Assembly (NCBI GenBank): GCA_022592435.1
Contig: JABYQS010000013.1
Coordinates: forward strand, 124,001-188,000
Reading direction: 5' to 3'
Source of the DNA: Cerioporus squamosus
Lineage: Eukaryota; Basidiomycota; Agaricomycetes; Polyporales; Polyporaceae
DNA length: 64,000 bases
The notes under the pieces are model-generated. The model was not told the origin of the DNA and ran no database searches. It saw only the letters and a program-made list of their open reading frames with translations. Positions 1-12,074 of the stretch are shown here, in pieces; position 1 is the stretch's first letter; each line of letters begins with the position of its first letter. Both the position numbers and the translations under genes were made by a program.

Positions 1-1
1 G

Positions 2-863
2 CTCGAGGGCGAGTTCGTCCAGGTGCTCGAGGGCTTGAGCAAGAGTCAGGACCCCGTTCGCGACGTCATGGCTTGGGCAGACAAGTGCTGTGAGCGTCTG
101 ATGGGTGGTCGTGGTGTGAACGGTGTCGAGGACCGGACGACGATGAGCTCGCGGAGTGTACTGATCCGTTGGGGCTATGTAACAAGCCAAGTCATGCGAG
201 ATCTGGTGAGCATATCTGCACGCCACTGCTCGTCGTGCGACATGCTGATCGTTGATTGGCATTCAGACTATACGTAGCGACCCCGCGTTCGGTGCTTTCC
301 AGATCCTCAAGCTGTTCTTGGAGTGAGTCGATCATTGTAACCATGTGTCGATCCCTACTCACGACTGTCCCGCGAACCTCAGTGACTGGATCGCGCTCAA
401 CGTCCTCCGCAATGTCGCGTTGTCGACGAACTCGGTCGCCGCGTCGGTCGAGCCTGTCATGCAGCAGCAATTCTTCTCACTGTCCCCTATGGCAGGACAG
501 GAGAGCTTTTCCAACACTACCCTGGACGTCCGTCCCACGCCTTCTATGGCCCACACGCCGACGACGTCCAGTATGCTTGCTGCGCTGCAGGCCGATACCT
601 TCAGCACCGGCAGCCTCGACCCCTCGGCTACGACCTTCGGTGCCGACGCCTTCAGCTCCCTCAGCTACCTCGACGGCGCATCATCACATGACGATGCCCT
701 CACCGTACATACATCTGGGTTGTCGTTCTCCGACTACGGCCCGAACAGCTTCGACGTGCCCGCGTTTACACCGCAGGATCTCGGCATCAGCGGGTCTGGT
801 ACGCCGCCATCTGCGAGCAGCGAGCCGGAGAACGAGTCCGATTCCGTGAAGTCAGAGTCATAA
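2..863 (+). CDS. RFX-family transcription factor, C-terminal part (gene cut by window edge)
   Basis: Partial gene whose 5' end lies outside the window. Exons read as 2-205, 267-322 and 383-863, with introns of 61 and 60 nt; the phases fit exactly. The joined protein contains W-x(7)-V-x-R-D-L followed by T-I-R-S-D-P-A-F-G-A-F-Q, which matches the conserved C-terminal dimerisation region of RFX proteins (W..L...RDLTLRS..SFG.F.LI..L). The last 160 residues are Ser/Thr/Pro-rich and end in an acidic tail, as expected for a regulatory tail. RFX proteins bind X-box DNA; yeast Rfx1/Crt1 represses DNA-damage genes. The DNA-binding winged helix would lie upstream and cannot be seen here, so the family call rests on the dimerisation region alone. 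The gene converges on BFR1. Confidence 0.75.
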
Positions 864-1235
864 TCACTCGGGAAGATATATGTTGATTGGGATCTGCGAA
901 CGATATTACTGCTATACCCTACGATCTGCCTTAATACCTGTCTTTTGCTCTCCTGGCTGTTAATTATTGACTTTTGCTTCGCCTGCTGTATTCACGTCTC
1001 ATAAATCCAGTATATGTTCCTCCTGTCGTCTCACCCGAATGTATCCAATCCTCACCAGTCAATTCACTGGACGCTCCCTGAAACTGGACGCGGGGCGTGA
1101 GGGCACTGAACATCGTGGACGGTGAAAGTGAAGATGCGATTGCGAGCGGTGAGCGTAGGATATGTAGATGCGCACGACAATTACACAATAATTAGTCCAC
1201 CAAGTACTACCCAAGAGACCATCCGTATCGCATCG
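864..1235. other. Intergenic region between convergent genes
   Basis: 372 bases between the stop codons of the RFX-type gene and BFR1. It must hold both 3' untranslated regions. AT content is higher than in the flanking exons. I see no further gene. Confidence 0.6.
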
Positions 1236-3033
1236 CTATGCCTCGACAGCCTGCTCCTGTACGCTCTCCAGTTTCTCGTCGACAGACTCGGTAGGGACGC
1301 CTAACGAAAGGCCGGGAGCTACAGCGGGCGTGGAGGCAGGCTCAGCAGGCCGCTCTGCGCCACCGTTGGGAGGAACGTCCCCGGATGAGGGCACCTCAAC
1401 ATCGGCAGACTTGCCAAGCAGCTTGCGGATCTCCGCCTCTGCCTTCGCCTTGTTCTCCGCAGTGACACGCGCCTGGTTGGCCTCGAACCACGCCTTCTTC
1501 GTCTTGAGGTCTTCGATGACACGCGGCACATCCGCGGTCGACGTGGGTGGGGGTATTGAGAGCGAGAGGAGCGCAGTAAGGGTGGGCAGAGGCACGTTCA
1601 GCTGGCTGCCGGCAGCCTCCGAACCGTTGGTCTCCGCGGCAGGTGTCGAGGGCTTCGCGCCACCCTTCTTGCCCTTCTTCTTGCCACCACCTGCGACGAA
1701 GTACGCCTCTTCCTCCTCGCCCTTCTTCTTCCGCACGACCACGCCCTCTCCGGGACCGGCATCGACCTTCCGGATTTCGAGCTTGGGAACACCCGCGACA
1801 TCAGCCTTCTCCGTGAGGGGCTTCTGCCTCGACAACGTGGTGGTCGACGACTTGCCAGAGAATTGATCGATGAGAGTCTGGCAGTCCTCGATCTGCGCTT
1901 GGAACGCAGGGGCTTCGGCCTCCTCGCGCAGACGGTCGACAATCTCCTTCTTCTTAGCCTCCTCCTGCGCCGCACGTTCCACACGTTGACGCTCCAATCG
2001 ACGCGCGCGGTCCTCGTTGAGCTTGGTGTAGAACTTATCGTTCGCGTCCTTGTAGCGCTGCGCGGACTCGCGTTTGCGGCTGTACAGCTCATCGAGTTGG
2101 GCTTGAATTGCCGACCGCTCGTCCAGGAGCTTGCTCCTGCTCGCGTACGCCTCGTCACCCTCCTTCTTCAGCTCGTCAAGCTCGGCCTTGATGGCGTCGT
2201 ACCGCTCGGACGCAGCCTTGGCCTCGGGATCGTCGAGCAGCTTGCGGAGTTCGTCGGCCTTGGCGCGTTCGGCCTCGATGGACTCCTGCTCAGCCTGGAA
2301 CCCCTCCACTATCCGCCTGCTCCTCTTCCACTGGCTGATCTCCTGAAGGGCACGCTTCTCGTCAACGAGCTTTAGGTTGCCAGACTCGACCTGCTTCTCC
2401 AGTTGCCTTGCCGGGGCATGAGACCAGGAAGGAGGGCTTCGTGGGATGCGCGTACCTGATGCGGTCCTCGACCTCAGCGACGGTCTTGTAGGGTATCTTC
2501 GCCTTAGCGGCGTTGAGGTCCTTAACCTGCAGGAGTATGAACAGACAGAACGTGTGCCTCGGGACATGTGTGCGCACCTTCTTTTGAATGCCATCCTGGA
2601 TGGTCTTCAGTTGCTCGATGACCTTGCCCCTGGCTTGCTTGCCCGTTGCTTGCTGGCCGCGAATGCTGTCAAGCTCGGCGCGGAGGGCGTTCCTCCGCTC
2701 GGCGGCAGGACCACCTTTTTGGTTTGGTGCAATTCTCTCCCTGACGGCGTTCTAGCGCACCGGCAAAGGACGTGAAATGAAGCTTCTCGAAGCAGAGCAA
2801 TAGCGTGCACGAGGACGTACCAGCTTAGCTTGAAGAGCGTCGATCTCTGCCTTGATTTTGTTCTGTTCTGCGTCGTAGAGCGCCTTGTCGGGCTTGCCAG
2901 GGCCGTACACGACATAGGTGAACTCCTGGACCTCGGTGGTGATGACAGCGGGGCTGGCGGTGCCCGAGGGCGTGTCGGATTTGGGCTTCTTGGCTGCGCC
3001 GTTCGTGGCAGAAGACTTAGACTTGGGTGCCAT
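1236..3033 (-). CDS. BFR1: Bfr1-like nuclear segregation / mRNP protein
   Basis: Four exons on the minus strand: 2821-3033, 2578-2751, 2456-2526 and 1236-2406, with introns of 69, 51 and 49 nt. Together they encode 542 residues (yeast Bfr1 has 470). The protein opens with MAPKSKSS and a Ser/Lys-rich lead. It is then almost entirely charged coiled coil, with runs such as ALQEISQWKRSRR and GPAAERRNALRAEL, as in the Bfr1 family. A Lys/Gly-rich stretch and an Ala/Pro-rich tail follow. Yeast Bfr1 associates with polysomal mRNPs at the ER and affects ploidy and secretion; that function is inferred from family resemblance. The start was chosen as the only ATG that places the lead in frame with the coiled coil. 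The gene lies head to tail with NHP2, 292 bases away. Confidence 0.85.
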
Positions 3034-3325
3034 GGCTAAGGTAAGGGGGCGGAAGAGAGCGGTGGGATGGGAGGTGGTGGTGGATGCGCGAAAGGAGGTG
3101 TGTCTGGCGTGAGAAGGCAATGGTTACGGTCAATTCCTCTAGGCTCTCTCCCGTGACGTGGCTTCCCGACAGCCGCGAACGAGAGCGCGCGGGTTTCGCG
3201 CCAGGCACTGCAGGTGCGGAAGCGTATATAACAGTAGAAAGCAAAATACATGGAGACTGAAGATAATGACCGACGGAGATGCAGAGTACAGATGCTACGA
3301 GGAAGGATGCGAGCGAGTCCAGGGT

Positions 3326-4094
3326 TCAGAACACGAGCTTTTGGTCCAGGAGCTGTATCTCTTTACAGCACTCATCGTACGTCTCCCGGTAGTCTTCGTC
3401 CTTCTCCTCCTTCTCCCCGTCCTTTGGCTTGCCCTTCTTCTTCTGGTCTGGACATACCATGACACAGCTCGTTGGCCGCTTCGTCGCGCTCGCATGGCCG
3501 AGCTCCTCTTTTGACGGGACGAACACATACGGTATGTTCGCATCTTCTGCCATGACAGGCAGATGTGAGATGATGTCGATGGGGGTGATGTCGGCGGCAA
3601 GGATGAGGAGGCTGTGGACCACACAGCTCAGCAAACTCTACAGAGACGCAGGGACAGGGCGACATACCCCTTCTCTCCCTTCCGGATGGCCTTCACAACT
3701 TCCTTTACGCCGCGCTTCACTTGTCGCTGCTTCGAGGCTATTGGGAACGAGGTGAGCGGCGAGTATGCAGCGTAGCGGCGGGGACGCGAACCTTTCTTGA
3801 TAGTTTTGTGAAGCTTCTTCAGCATCTTCTTCTGCGCGAGAGGCTGCGCTATTGGAGACAAGTCCTCCAAGGGGATAACAATCTCCTCCTTCTCCTTCTT
3901 GACCTTCTTCTCAACCTATGCAACGATTTGAGACAGCTAGCCCGCGTACGAGGGCAGAAGTGACACACCTTCACAAGCTCGGCGTCCCCCATCTCAACGT
4001 CCTCGTTCCTCTCAATTGACTCCTCGACGGTCTCCGTGACCTCCTTGGACTTCTTCTCCTTCTTCTCCTTTTTGTCGGACTTGTCCTTGGCCAT
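3326..4094 (-). CDS. NHP2: H/ACA ribonucleoprotein subunit Nhp2 (L7Ae family)
   Basis: Exons 3969-4094, 3792-3915, 3668-3737 and 3326-3626, separated by introns of 53, 54 and 41 nt, give 206 residues. An N-terminal Lys/Glu-rich extension (MAKDKSDKKEKKEKK...) precedes the L7Ae RNA-binding core. Core motifs are LHKTIKKASKQRQVKRG, KEVVKAIRKGEKG, LILAADITPIDIISHLP and IPYVFVPSKEELG, all typical of Nhp2. The protein binds the kink-turn of H/ACA guide RNAs in nucleolar pseudouridylation complexes. A Lys-rich linker lies between the core and the C terminus. The 41-nt intron is unusually short; the alternative acceptor nearby gives an immediate stop, so I keep it. Confidence 0.92.
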
Positions 4095-5259
4095 GGTGTC
4101 GACACGCAGAGGAAGAGAGGGCTGACAAGGACAAGGGCGGACGGCGAGGCTTGTAGAGAGCGCGCTCCGGCCAGAAGCGAAAATTCGATGCTGCACATTG
4201 CGATCACGTGACAGCCTACGCGCTTGGAAGCGTCGAACGAGCTAAGTTTGTAGTAAGTACTCTACACTGTAAGTACCTTGTCGAAGCTACCGGCTGGTGA
4301 TGCTTGTGCTACTATGCTCACTCTTGGCCTCTGACTTTGTTCGCGGTCTCGATTGAATACCGCAATGCTTTTGCAAAGAGGACATGGCCGATACCTCCGC
4401 GTCGAATACATAGTACTACATAGTACTATGACGGCATGGGGACAAATGACAACCAGGTTAGCACTGCGTATGATTGTTCGCCGTAACACCTCTCAAGACC
4501 TCCGGCGAACTATGACAGCTGCACCACGGCCATGTGGTGGGCACACTGGTCGATGGCGTAGAGCACTTCTCCGTTCACGGCCATGAGGAGACCCGACCAC
4601 GCCTTCGAGTTTCTCCGAGCAAGGACGGACATGGAAGACACCTGAGACGTGTGCCCACCCCCTTCGCACACGAGCGACTATGCACGCGCGCGCGTACTTC
4701 GAACGATACTCACCTTGCAAACCAATGCGGGCAGCACATGGACTCCGGACGTACGACTCGGTCGTCAACCGGTGCAGAGCACACACCTGGCAACAAAATG
4801 AGATGACGCAGAGTGACTGATCTCCATGGTGGGTGTGAACGTTACTCATCTCGGTGTCCGCGGAAGATTTAGCAAACTTCGCATGGGCGGGCAAGGCTCA
4901 TTCGAGCAGGACGCGCTCCGGGCGGAGTCGGGCGAGGGGGTCCATCCCGCAGGGATCGTAAGCGAGGCTTCCAGTCTGTGTGGAGACAGACATAGCAAGG
5001 ATACTGCTGGCCTGAGAGCGCGGAGACATGCTTATGGGAGTCGGAGGTATGAAGGCTGAGTCGGGCTCTGGCTGCGCTGAAGGGGGAACGTGATTGGTAT
5101 CAAGCAATGTAACCGCATTAGAGCGGGCTCGGTAGCATTGGCCACGTGGTTATCAGGAGTGGTAGCCACGCGCTCTTGCCTCTGCACGTCCATATTATCT
5201 GTACTTAGAGACTGCGCCGCGCTGCCCTCCCGCCCCCGAGCCCCGCCGTATCTGCAGCC
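4095..5259. other. Divergent intergenic region NHP2 / bHLH gene
   Basis: About 1.2 kb separating two divergent genes, so it should contain both promoters. Short ORFs here lack plausible composition. An imperfect palindrome around CATAGTAC (4408-4430) is visible. I could not assign any factor site. Confidence 0.5.
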
Positions 5260-7466
5260 ATGTCCTCGACGTCCGCAGACAGCGACGCAGCCTCCTCCAG
5301 CGCCAAAAGGGCGGCCGAACCGCCCAATGGAAGCCCCGCCGGCGGTCCCTTTCAGCCGAAAACGTCGTCTCCATCCATGAGCTCGCGGAACCCCATAACG
5401 CCTCTTGCTCCCCTTGAGTTCCTCCAAAACCACAGGCGGGGGTCCATCACAGACCCCTCGCTGCACGCTGGCCCGACCCCGCCCACCTTCGCCGCCGGCC
5501 CCTCTGCATCTGGTATCTCGTCGCCCTTCCGACGTCCTGACTCCCCCGCAACCAGCTTCCCGCCGTCGGCAGCACACGAGCCCCGCCGTTCCTTCTCTCA
5601 GACACGGCCCTTGTCGCCGTACAAGTTCGGCGAGGCCTCTGCCCAGCCAGGAGAGAGCCCGAGCGCACACCTTAGACGTGTTCTCAGGTCCCCTTCGGCA
5701 GACACCCCAGACCGACGCACCCCTACCCAGGCGATGATGGTGGACAACGGACGAGAGGGAGGGATGGCGGGTCCGGAGCGCAACGGCAGCGCAGGTGAGT
5801 CGGCCGCAGACAGGCTCGGAACGACCAGAACACGGTGTCTGAATCTATCTCGCTTCCCGCGTCCGTATATGAGCAGGGCTGGACAGGGCAAAGGGCAACG
5901 ACAGGATGGACATTGACCGGAACGAGAACACGCCGCAACATGGGCAGGATGCACGCGCAGACGGAGCAGGCCGCGAGACAGAAGACGTTGACTACGACGG
6001 CCGCCGACAATCTGTGGTAGCAGGTGGTTAAGCCGCAGTTCTGGTGCTGCGTGGTACTCACACATGGTGTTCTGCCTGCAGGCACGAAGCGCAAGATATC
6101 GTCCGACAAAGGCGTGTACCCGGCTGGGAAGGGCGACATCGATCCCCAGCTGGTGGGCGCGGACGGCGGCAGGGAGTTGGCAGAGCCGGCGCCAAAGCGG
6201 CGAGGATCTGCCATCGACACACAGAGGATTGCACAGCTGAGCTTGTACGACCGACGAAATTCTGTAGATGCGCGGGCAGCAGGCGGGTCGCCGTGGTGGA
6301 ATGACAGACGGGACTCGACGTCGTCTGCATCAGCGTACACCAGCACGAACACGAACACGCCTCTGACGACCGGATACACGACCCCCTCGTCGGCAATTCC
6401 CGGGGACTCGCCACATGGCCGACCTCCTGGCGGCATTGCAACTTTCGCGTGGCCTGCCAATCCTCCCCCGCCCGATCAGGCTGCCCCTCCAGCCATGCAG
6501 AACGAGCAAGCTGTTAATATGCAGCCCCCTCCTCCCTTCGACCCCCTCACCTCCGTCATGCCTCCCGTCTCCTTCGCGCCAGATCGTCGAATGTCTGCGC
6601 CCAACATGTCTCCCGACGCCCTCCCCACTCCCCCGGCGACGGGCCCGACCCGTGCTCTCAGGTCACGTTCTCGCCCGCCCTCGCGTGTCCGGGGCGCCGA
6701 CCCATCAGCCGCCAACGCGGCCCAGCCAGCAGCCGGTGGCAGCGCGAATTCCGAAGATGCCTCCACCTCCGCCCGTCTTGCCGCTGAAAAACAAGGCGGG
6801 TCCACACCGTATTCGCGCTCGCCCGAGCTACGCGTATCACACAAGCTCGCCGAGCGCAAACGGAGAAAAGAGATGAAGGAGTTGTTCGATGAGTTGCGGG
6901 ATCAGCTTCCTGCGGACCGGGGCATGAAGGCGAGCAAGTGGGAGATTCTGAGCAAAGGTGCGTTCTATATATGTGATCGGCTCGGCAAGGACACAAGCTT
7001 ACATGGCGTCATAGCCATCGACTTCATTGTCAATCTCAAGCAGAGCCATCAGGATATGGGCAGGGAAATCGAGATGTTGCGGCACGAGCTCGACAGCTAT
7101 CGTCAAGGCATGCCCCCACCGTTTGCCGGCGCACCTCCGCATGCCGTCGTATATGGCCACGGACCACCCGTTGGCGTTCCTCCATATCCTCCCCCGCCAC
7201 CCGGTGCCCCCCACCAACCACCACAGCCGCACACCCATCCAGGAGGCCCTCCTGGTCCTCCAGGACCACCCGGCGGGCCTCCTTCTGGGCCTCCCCAACA
7301 TCATCCACATCCTCTTCCGCCGCACGCTACACCTCAGCAGCCTCTCTCTCGACCCGGATCGTCGCAGAACGCGTACCCGCCGGGTGCGGGACCCGCGCCG
7401 CCGTCGCAGCCTCCGACGGTAAACGGCAATCCCACTGCAACACCTCGGACGGAGACTCCGTCATAG
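5260..7466 (+). CDS. bHLH transcription factor with long disordered arms
   Basis: Exons 5260-5794, 5877-6023, 6082-6957 and 7015-7466; introns of 82, 58 and 57 nt; 669 residues. The single recognisable domain is a basic helix-loop-helix near residues 475-530. Its basic region reads SHKLAERKRRKEMKELF and helix 2 reads KWEILSKAIDFIVNLKQSH, continued by a short leucine-containing helix. The His, Glu and Arg of the basic region are those that contact E-box DNA in this superfamily. The N-terminal 470 residues are Ser/Pro-rich. The C-terminal 120 residues are strongly proline-rich with PPG and PHQ runs. An intron inside the HLH loop/helix-2 junction splits an Ala codon. I do not recognise a specific orthologue; nuclear DNA binding is inferred from the domain only. 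Confidence 0.85.
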
Positions 7467-8742
7467 GGTATGCCCCACTTCTCATCTGGCAACTGTATCG
7501 ATATCATATCTTGTTTTGCTTTCCCGCGGAGTATCCATTGTCGTCCCACCGTAGGTGTTATCTTATGGCGTATCTTCATGTCTCCGTGGTTGTGAACGAT
7601 CGCGCATAGAGATGGAGAGCTTCCTTGCACCTGTCCGCGGAGCTGGTCGTATGTTTTCGTGTTTCTGCATTATCTTGCCCTCCTCGTTGATGTGATCCAT
7701 AAATATTCCTCGGTACGACTGACTGGTTGTGGTGGTATCGGAGCGTTGGACATGATCTTCCATATATTTCTAGACGGACTCGTCCTGTTCCACTACGATG
7801 TAGTCCAGACAACAGCGAATACAGGAGCACTCAGCCATGTCTGTGCCGACCACGTCTTGCTTACTGTCAATAAGTATGTCATTGTGGTCTACTTAAAGGG
7901 ATGCGTGGAACGCCGTTTTCTGACGATGGTGACTCCGGGTCCGCCGTTGTCGATGGCGCTGGACGCATCGGCGGTCTCCTCACTGCCGGCAGTTGCCAGA
8001 GCCCTTCAGGGTCTTCTGACGTGACCTATGTTACGCCCATTGGCTTCCTGCTGGATGTCATAGGCGCAAGTGAGTCCGTCCCCGAATGCCGCTTGACCCC
8101 TGCTACTCTGTTATGATGATTCACCCCTACCATATTTCGATCTGGACTTCAGTTTGTTTGTTACAGTTTCCACAGCTACTTTATCCATAAGAACGCGACC
8201 GCCAGCATCTTGCTCTTGTACTGAAGCATAGTTATGATGTCTTCTCTATGGTGTCGTTCTGCGTAGTATTATATGTATTTTGTCTCCGATGTAATGTAAG
8301 TAGTGTCTGCCTTGTTGGCAGAGCAACTCAGGCTTCTTCAGATCTCCCCGCTTCAGGCCGAGCATAACAGCTGAGGCACGCGTAGCTCCCGGTGTGAATT
8401 TGCTAACACTTGGCTACCCAGCTCCATGACCATTCACCCGTCTACCCAACGTCTACCCGTCGAATGGAATTGTATGCGTATTAGTCTCCCAGGCGATGTA
8501 CACTGGGACCGCAGACCACTGATCAGTGGGGACATAAGGCAAGAGTCACTAAGCGCGGGCGGCTCCGCACTGACTGCACGCTCCTTGCACCTGAACCCCC
8601 ACCACACCAGGTTGATACCACCGTTCGGCCTCCTTCACTGGGTGCTGCCGCAACGCGCGATACTTGCTTAGTTCTAGTCTCTGCCTGGCCCTTCGTATCC
8701 ACGCTCAGATCGCGTCCCTGTCCACCTCACACACCGGCCGAT
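7467..8742. other. Intergenic region with a protease-domain remnant
   Basis: 1.28 kb between the bHLH gene and the TFIIF alpha gene. Apart from the GDSGS-containing fragment at about 7898-8069, nothing gene-like is seen. It should include the 3' UTR of the first gene and the promoter of the second. Confidence 0.5.
7898..8069 (+). pseudogene. Fragment of trypsin-like (S1-type) serine protease domain
   Basis: One open stretch reads GTPFSDDGDSGSAVVDG, then GRIGGLLTAG and SSDVTYVTPIGFLLDVIG. The GDSGS motif with the following [VA]V.DG.GRIGGLLT and DVTYVTPI.F segments is the C-terminal signature of a large basidiomycete family of trypsin-fold proteins. The His and Asp parts of the triad and the N-terminal barrel are not found upstream: the same frame meets a stop about 35 bases before the segment. 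A splice donor (GTGAGT) follows directly at 8070. It could be the last domain exon of a gene I failed to assemble, but a decayed copy is more likely. Confidence 0.5.
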
Positions 8743-10965
8743 ATGGCGAAGAAAGGCGGCCCTACTCTCTTCAACCCCAAGCCCAGCCGACCCACACTCC
8801 CCAAGAAGGAGTCCCCAGCGGCGAATACGCCCTCCCCAGGGTCCTCCCAGTCCCTCCCGAACACCCAGTCCCAGCCCGGAACCCCCAAGAAGCCCCCCAC
8901 TGCCACCGCCTCCCCCCGCCCAGCGCCATCGCGTCGTCCTGTGGTGAAAACCGAGGATGACGCCGCGCCGCAGATGCCGGAGGGCCCGTTCTCCGAGTAC
9001 AGGCTGATGTCGTCGAAGCTGAACGGGTGGAAGTACGACATCATGAAGTTCGACTCGCGGAAGAAGGTGGAGATCAACGAGTGGCCGAAGCCGGTGAAGC
9101 TGAACCGCAAGGACCTGCACCGCGAGGACCCCGCCGCGCAGGGCCCGAAGCAGGCCGTCGCGCCGATGGTCGGGTCGGACGGGAAGCTGGTCATGGGGGC
9201 GGATGGGAAGGTGGTCATGGTGGACGCGCAGGGGAAGATCGTGCGTGATGTGGACGTGGCTGCGGGTGCGGACGACAAGAGCAAGGCGAAGGAGAAGGGG
9301 AAGAAGAAGTTCCAGAAGAAGACGCGGCAGGTGTTCATGATCCCGGAGGAGACGAGGCAGCTGCGGCGGGAGGAGAAGTACCCGTGGGTGATTGAGGACG
9401 CGGAGAAGCAGGAGGTGTGGACGGCGTCGATGGAGGAGGTCGCGAGGTCGCAGACGTATGCGATGTTCATGCCCGCCGCGAATGACGTCTTCAAGTTCGT
9501 GCCCGCGCACCGGTGGTACAAGTTCCGCAAGCAGCCGAGCCACAATATCATCCGGGATCTCAATGCCATCGAGAACTATGTACGTTTGCATCTGAATGCT
9601 CGTTGTAGTACAGCTGCGCATGCTGTGTCTTGTAGATGTCAAAGGCGCAAAAGCTCAATGCCAGGACGCTGTCGTCACTCGTGGCCAAGACTGAACAGGC
9701 CTCTGCTAGCGGCTCATCACTCGTTCACAACGAAAGCCAGAGCCGCGGAGGTCGGAAGTTGCGGACGGTAGACAGTGGTCCCTCAGACCTGTTTGGCGAT
9801 GATGACGAGGAAGGCGTCGATTCCAAGCGCAAAATCAAGCGCGAGCTGGGTCAGGAAGGTTTCCTTGACGAATTGGACTTCGAGGAGTCCTTCCAGGACG
9901 ACGAGGAAAGAATGGAGGCGGATGATAATGAGGATGAAGAGACTAAGGAGCTCGAGGTGCGTTTGCCGAACATAATATATCTGCTCATCTGACATGGGGC
10001 CTGCAGGAACGCCTCAAGAAGGAGTACAGGACCGCAAACAAGCTCCGCGAGGAGGGTGTCGATGAATCTGAGGAAGAGGACGATGACGAGGCGAAGTTAA
10101 CAGGGGCTGGCAAGAACCTCCAGAAGACCCTGAAGAAGCTCGAGAAGGGCGGCGGTTACGAGGACTCAGATGACGAGAAGAACCCGTATGCGAGTTCGGT
10201 AGGTTGTTCAAATGTTTCGCCGATGTGCTCCGTACTAATTGCGCGCTACAGGAGGAGGAGGAAGAGGAGGAGGAACCGCCCCAGGTGCCCACCGGCCCTG
10301 CCATCCTGCCTCCTGAGCCGAAACCGGGCGCACAGCGTTCTACGTCGCAGACACCCACTGCCGGCCCGCCGCCTGGAGCTAAGCCTGGGGTGAACGGACA
10401 GGGAGCAGTGCCGGTGAAGACGGAGCCTCAATCGCAATCCCGCGCTACGTCCCCTGTACCGAACCACGGCGGACACTCTATCGTCGCGAAGCGCGCCACG
10501 AGCCCAAAGGTGCCGAAACCAAAGGCGGGGATACCCAGCCGTGCGGGAAGCCCGCTGGCGAGTCCCAACGGCATCTCGCCACCTGGAAGTCGTGCTACGA
10601 GCCCAGTGGCTCCGAATGGTCCTGGTGCCGCAGCGTCTCCCGGTGGCAAGCCTATGAAGCGCAAGGCGACAGACGAGAGTTCGGCCGCGTCCACGGACGG
10701 CGCCCCCCGTCCGAAGAAGCGGAAGGCGCCTGCCGGCGAGCTGGAGGACCGGATGGTCATCGAGTGGCTCCGCAACACGCCGAACGCGACGACGCGCGAG
10801 TGCATCCAGCACTTCACGAAGTACTTGACGGACGAGGCGAAGAAGAGCAAGTTCACCGCGCTGGTGAAGGAGGTGGCGCAGCTGAGCGGAGGCGTGCTCA
10901 TCCTGCGGCCCGCATATCGCGGTACCACTGGTGCATCGCCGGCCCCAGCCCCGGGCGCCGCCTAG
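8743..10965 (+). CDS. TFG1: Transcription initiation factor IIF subunit alpha (RAP74/Tfg1)
   Basis: Exons 8743-9579, 9636-9956, 10007-10198 and 10252-10965; introns of 56, 50 and 53 nt; 687 residues. The N-terminal dimerisation region carries FSEYRLMSSKLNGWKYDIMK and, after an insertion, RWYKFRKQPSHNIIRDLNAI, both hallmark RAP74 segments that pair with the TFIIF beta subunit. A long acidic and Lys-rich linker follows (DLFGDDDEEG, EEEEEEEEPP). The C terminus is a winged helix reading EWLRNTPNATTRECIQHF and SGGVLILRPAYR, which in other species contacts the FCP1 phosphatase and TFIIB. It acts in RNA polymerase II pre-initiation complexes in the nucleus. Exon phases are all zero and the frame is intact throughout. 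Confidence 0.95.
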
Positions 10966-12074
10966 ACACTGGAGCTGCGACTCTAGTGTTGTGTTGAGCG
11001 GACCGATTGTATTGTAGTTAAACTGGTTGATGGTGTCCGTTGTGCGCCTGCGCATGCTACATCGTGCTTCTTGGATCGACCGCCGGCTGCGAGCTGACGG
11101 AGTTGGACAATCGTGGAGTGTCTGCACGCGCAAGGTTGATGTCGGATACCGAGTGTACTGCCTGCTGACCCGCGAGTTAGATGGCGACGGTTAGCACGGT
11201 TGCATGTACGCGAAGCACATGAAGAGTACGTGTCTTACCTCGTCTTACAGCCATGTACTCGCTCCGAGTCCCATCCGCCCGACTAAACTAGCGAACTAAT
11301 TACCAGCTCGTGTTGGCGGCATGCTAGAGGATAGACGACACTGCTTTGACTCGATAGATCAGTGAATAAGCAAACTCGTTGATGCGCGCGCACGCGCGGG
11401 GAATTGAAGTCGGTGAGACGGCGAAAAGAGGCCACCATGAGTGTACGACATTCCGAAATAGCTGCACACGAATGTGCGTCAGGTCTAGCATGTCTGGGGA
11501 CTAAGAATATCGAGTAGCACCAAAGGCCGGGTCCAAGGCTGCATTCCGAGATGATGGCGAGGTGGGGCGCTGCAATGTTATGGATTCCCGAGTTGCGAGA
11601 GGCTCGGCGGGCGATCAGCGGGTCTACAGGGGTGTGTGGGCGTCGAGGTGAGCGGTGGTGTGTGTTTCGAGTGCCGCAGGGGCCGTGGCTTGTCCGCCAC
11701 ACGCTGCAGGCTGTGTCTCCTTGCGGCGGGCGTTGAATATGCCGATGGGTTGCTCGGGACGGACGCGGCACGGGTTGTCGAGGGCGAGATTGATGGGGTC
11801 GTGTTGGCTGATTGCGATCGGCGGCCCCGGCAGCAAGGGCGGAGTCCAGATATGGCAGTCGGACTGCCATGTGGGGAAGGAGGGCCATCGAAGCGCCTCT
11901 CGACGGGCGCGGCAAAGGCAGGCCGAGTGTGATCGGGGCTAGCGTCTGCGGTTGACGGCCAGAGCAAGCCTCTGTGTCCGTCCGTACTGCCTGCCAGATT
12001 ATAAAATCAACGCGCGATGCTAGCCCTTCTCCTCCTCCCTCGCCCCTTTCTCCGCCTCCCTGCCACCCGCAGCC
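10966..12074. other. Intergenic region upstream of chitin deacetylase
   Basis: 1.1 kb. A 210-codon ORF on the minus strand (11283-11915) has Arg/Pro/His-rich composition and no family resemblance, so I leave it out. The distal end holds a good TATA box. Otherwise nothing recognised. Confidence 0.5.
12000..12006 (+). promoter_or_regulatory. Probable TATA box of chitin deacetylase gene
   Basis: TATAAAA at 12000-12006, 69 bases before the start codon at 12075 and followed by a pyrimidine-rich leader (CCTTCTCCTCCTCC), the usual arrangement in strongly expressed fungal genes. Confidence 0.6.

Noticed and set aside
4408..4436. Imperfect palindrome built on CATAGTAC, possible operator or terminator
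   Set aside because: Short, imperfect, and isolated in a 1.2-kb promoter region; I know of no factor with this site.
11283..11915. 210-codon ORF on the minus strand upstream of chitin deacetylase
   Set aside because: Arg/Pro/His/Ser-rich composition typical of a random frame in GC-rich DNA, no domain, no splice context, and it covers the likely promoter of the next gene.
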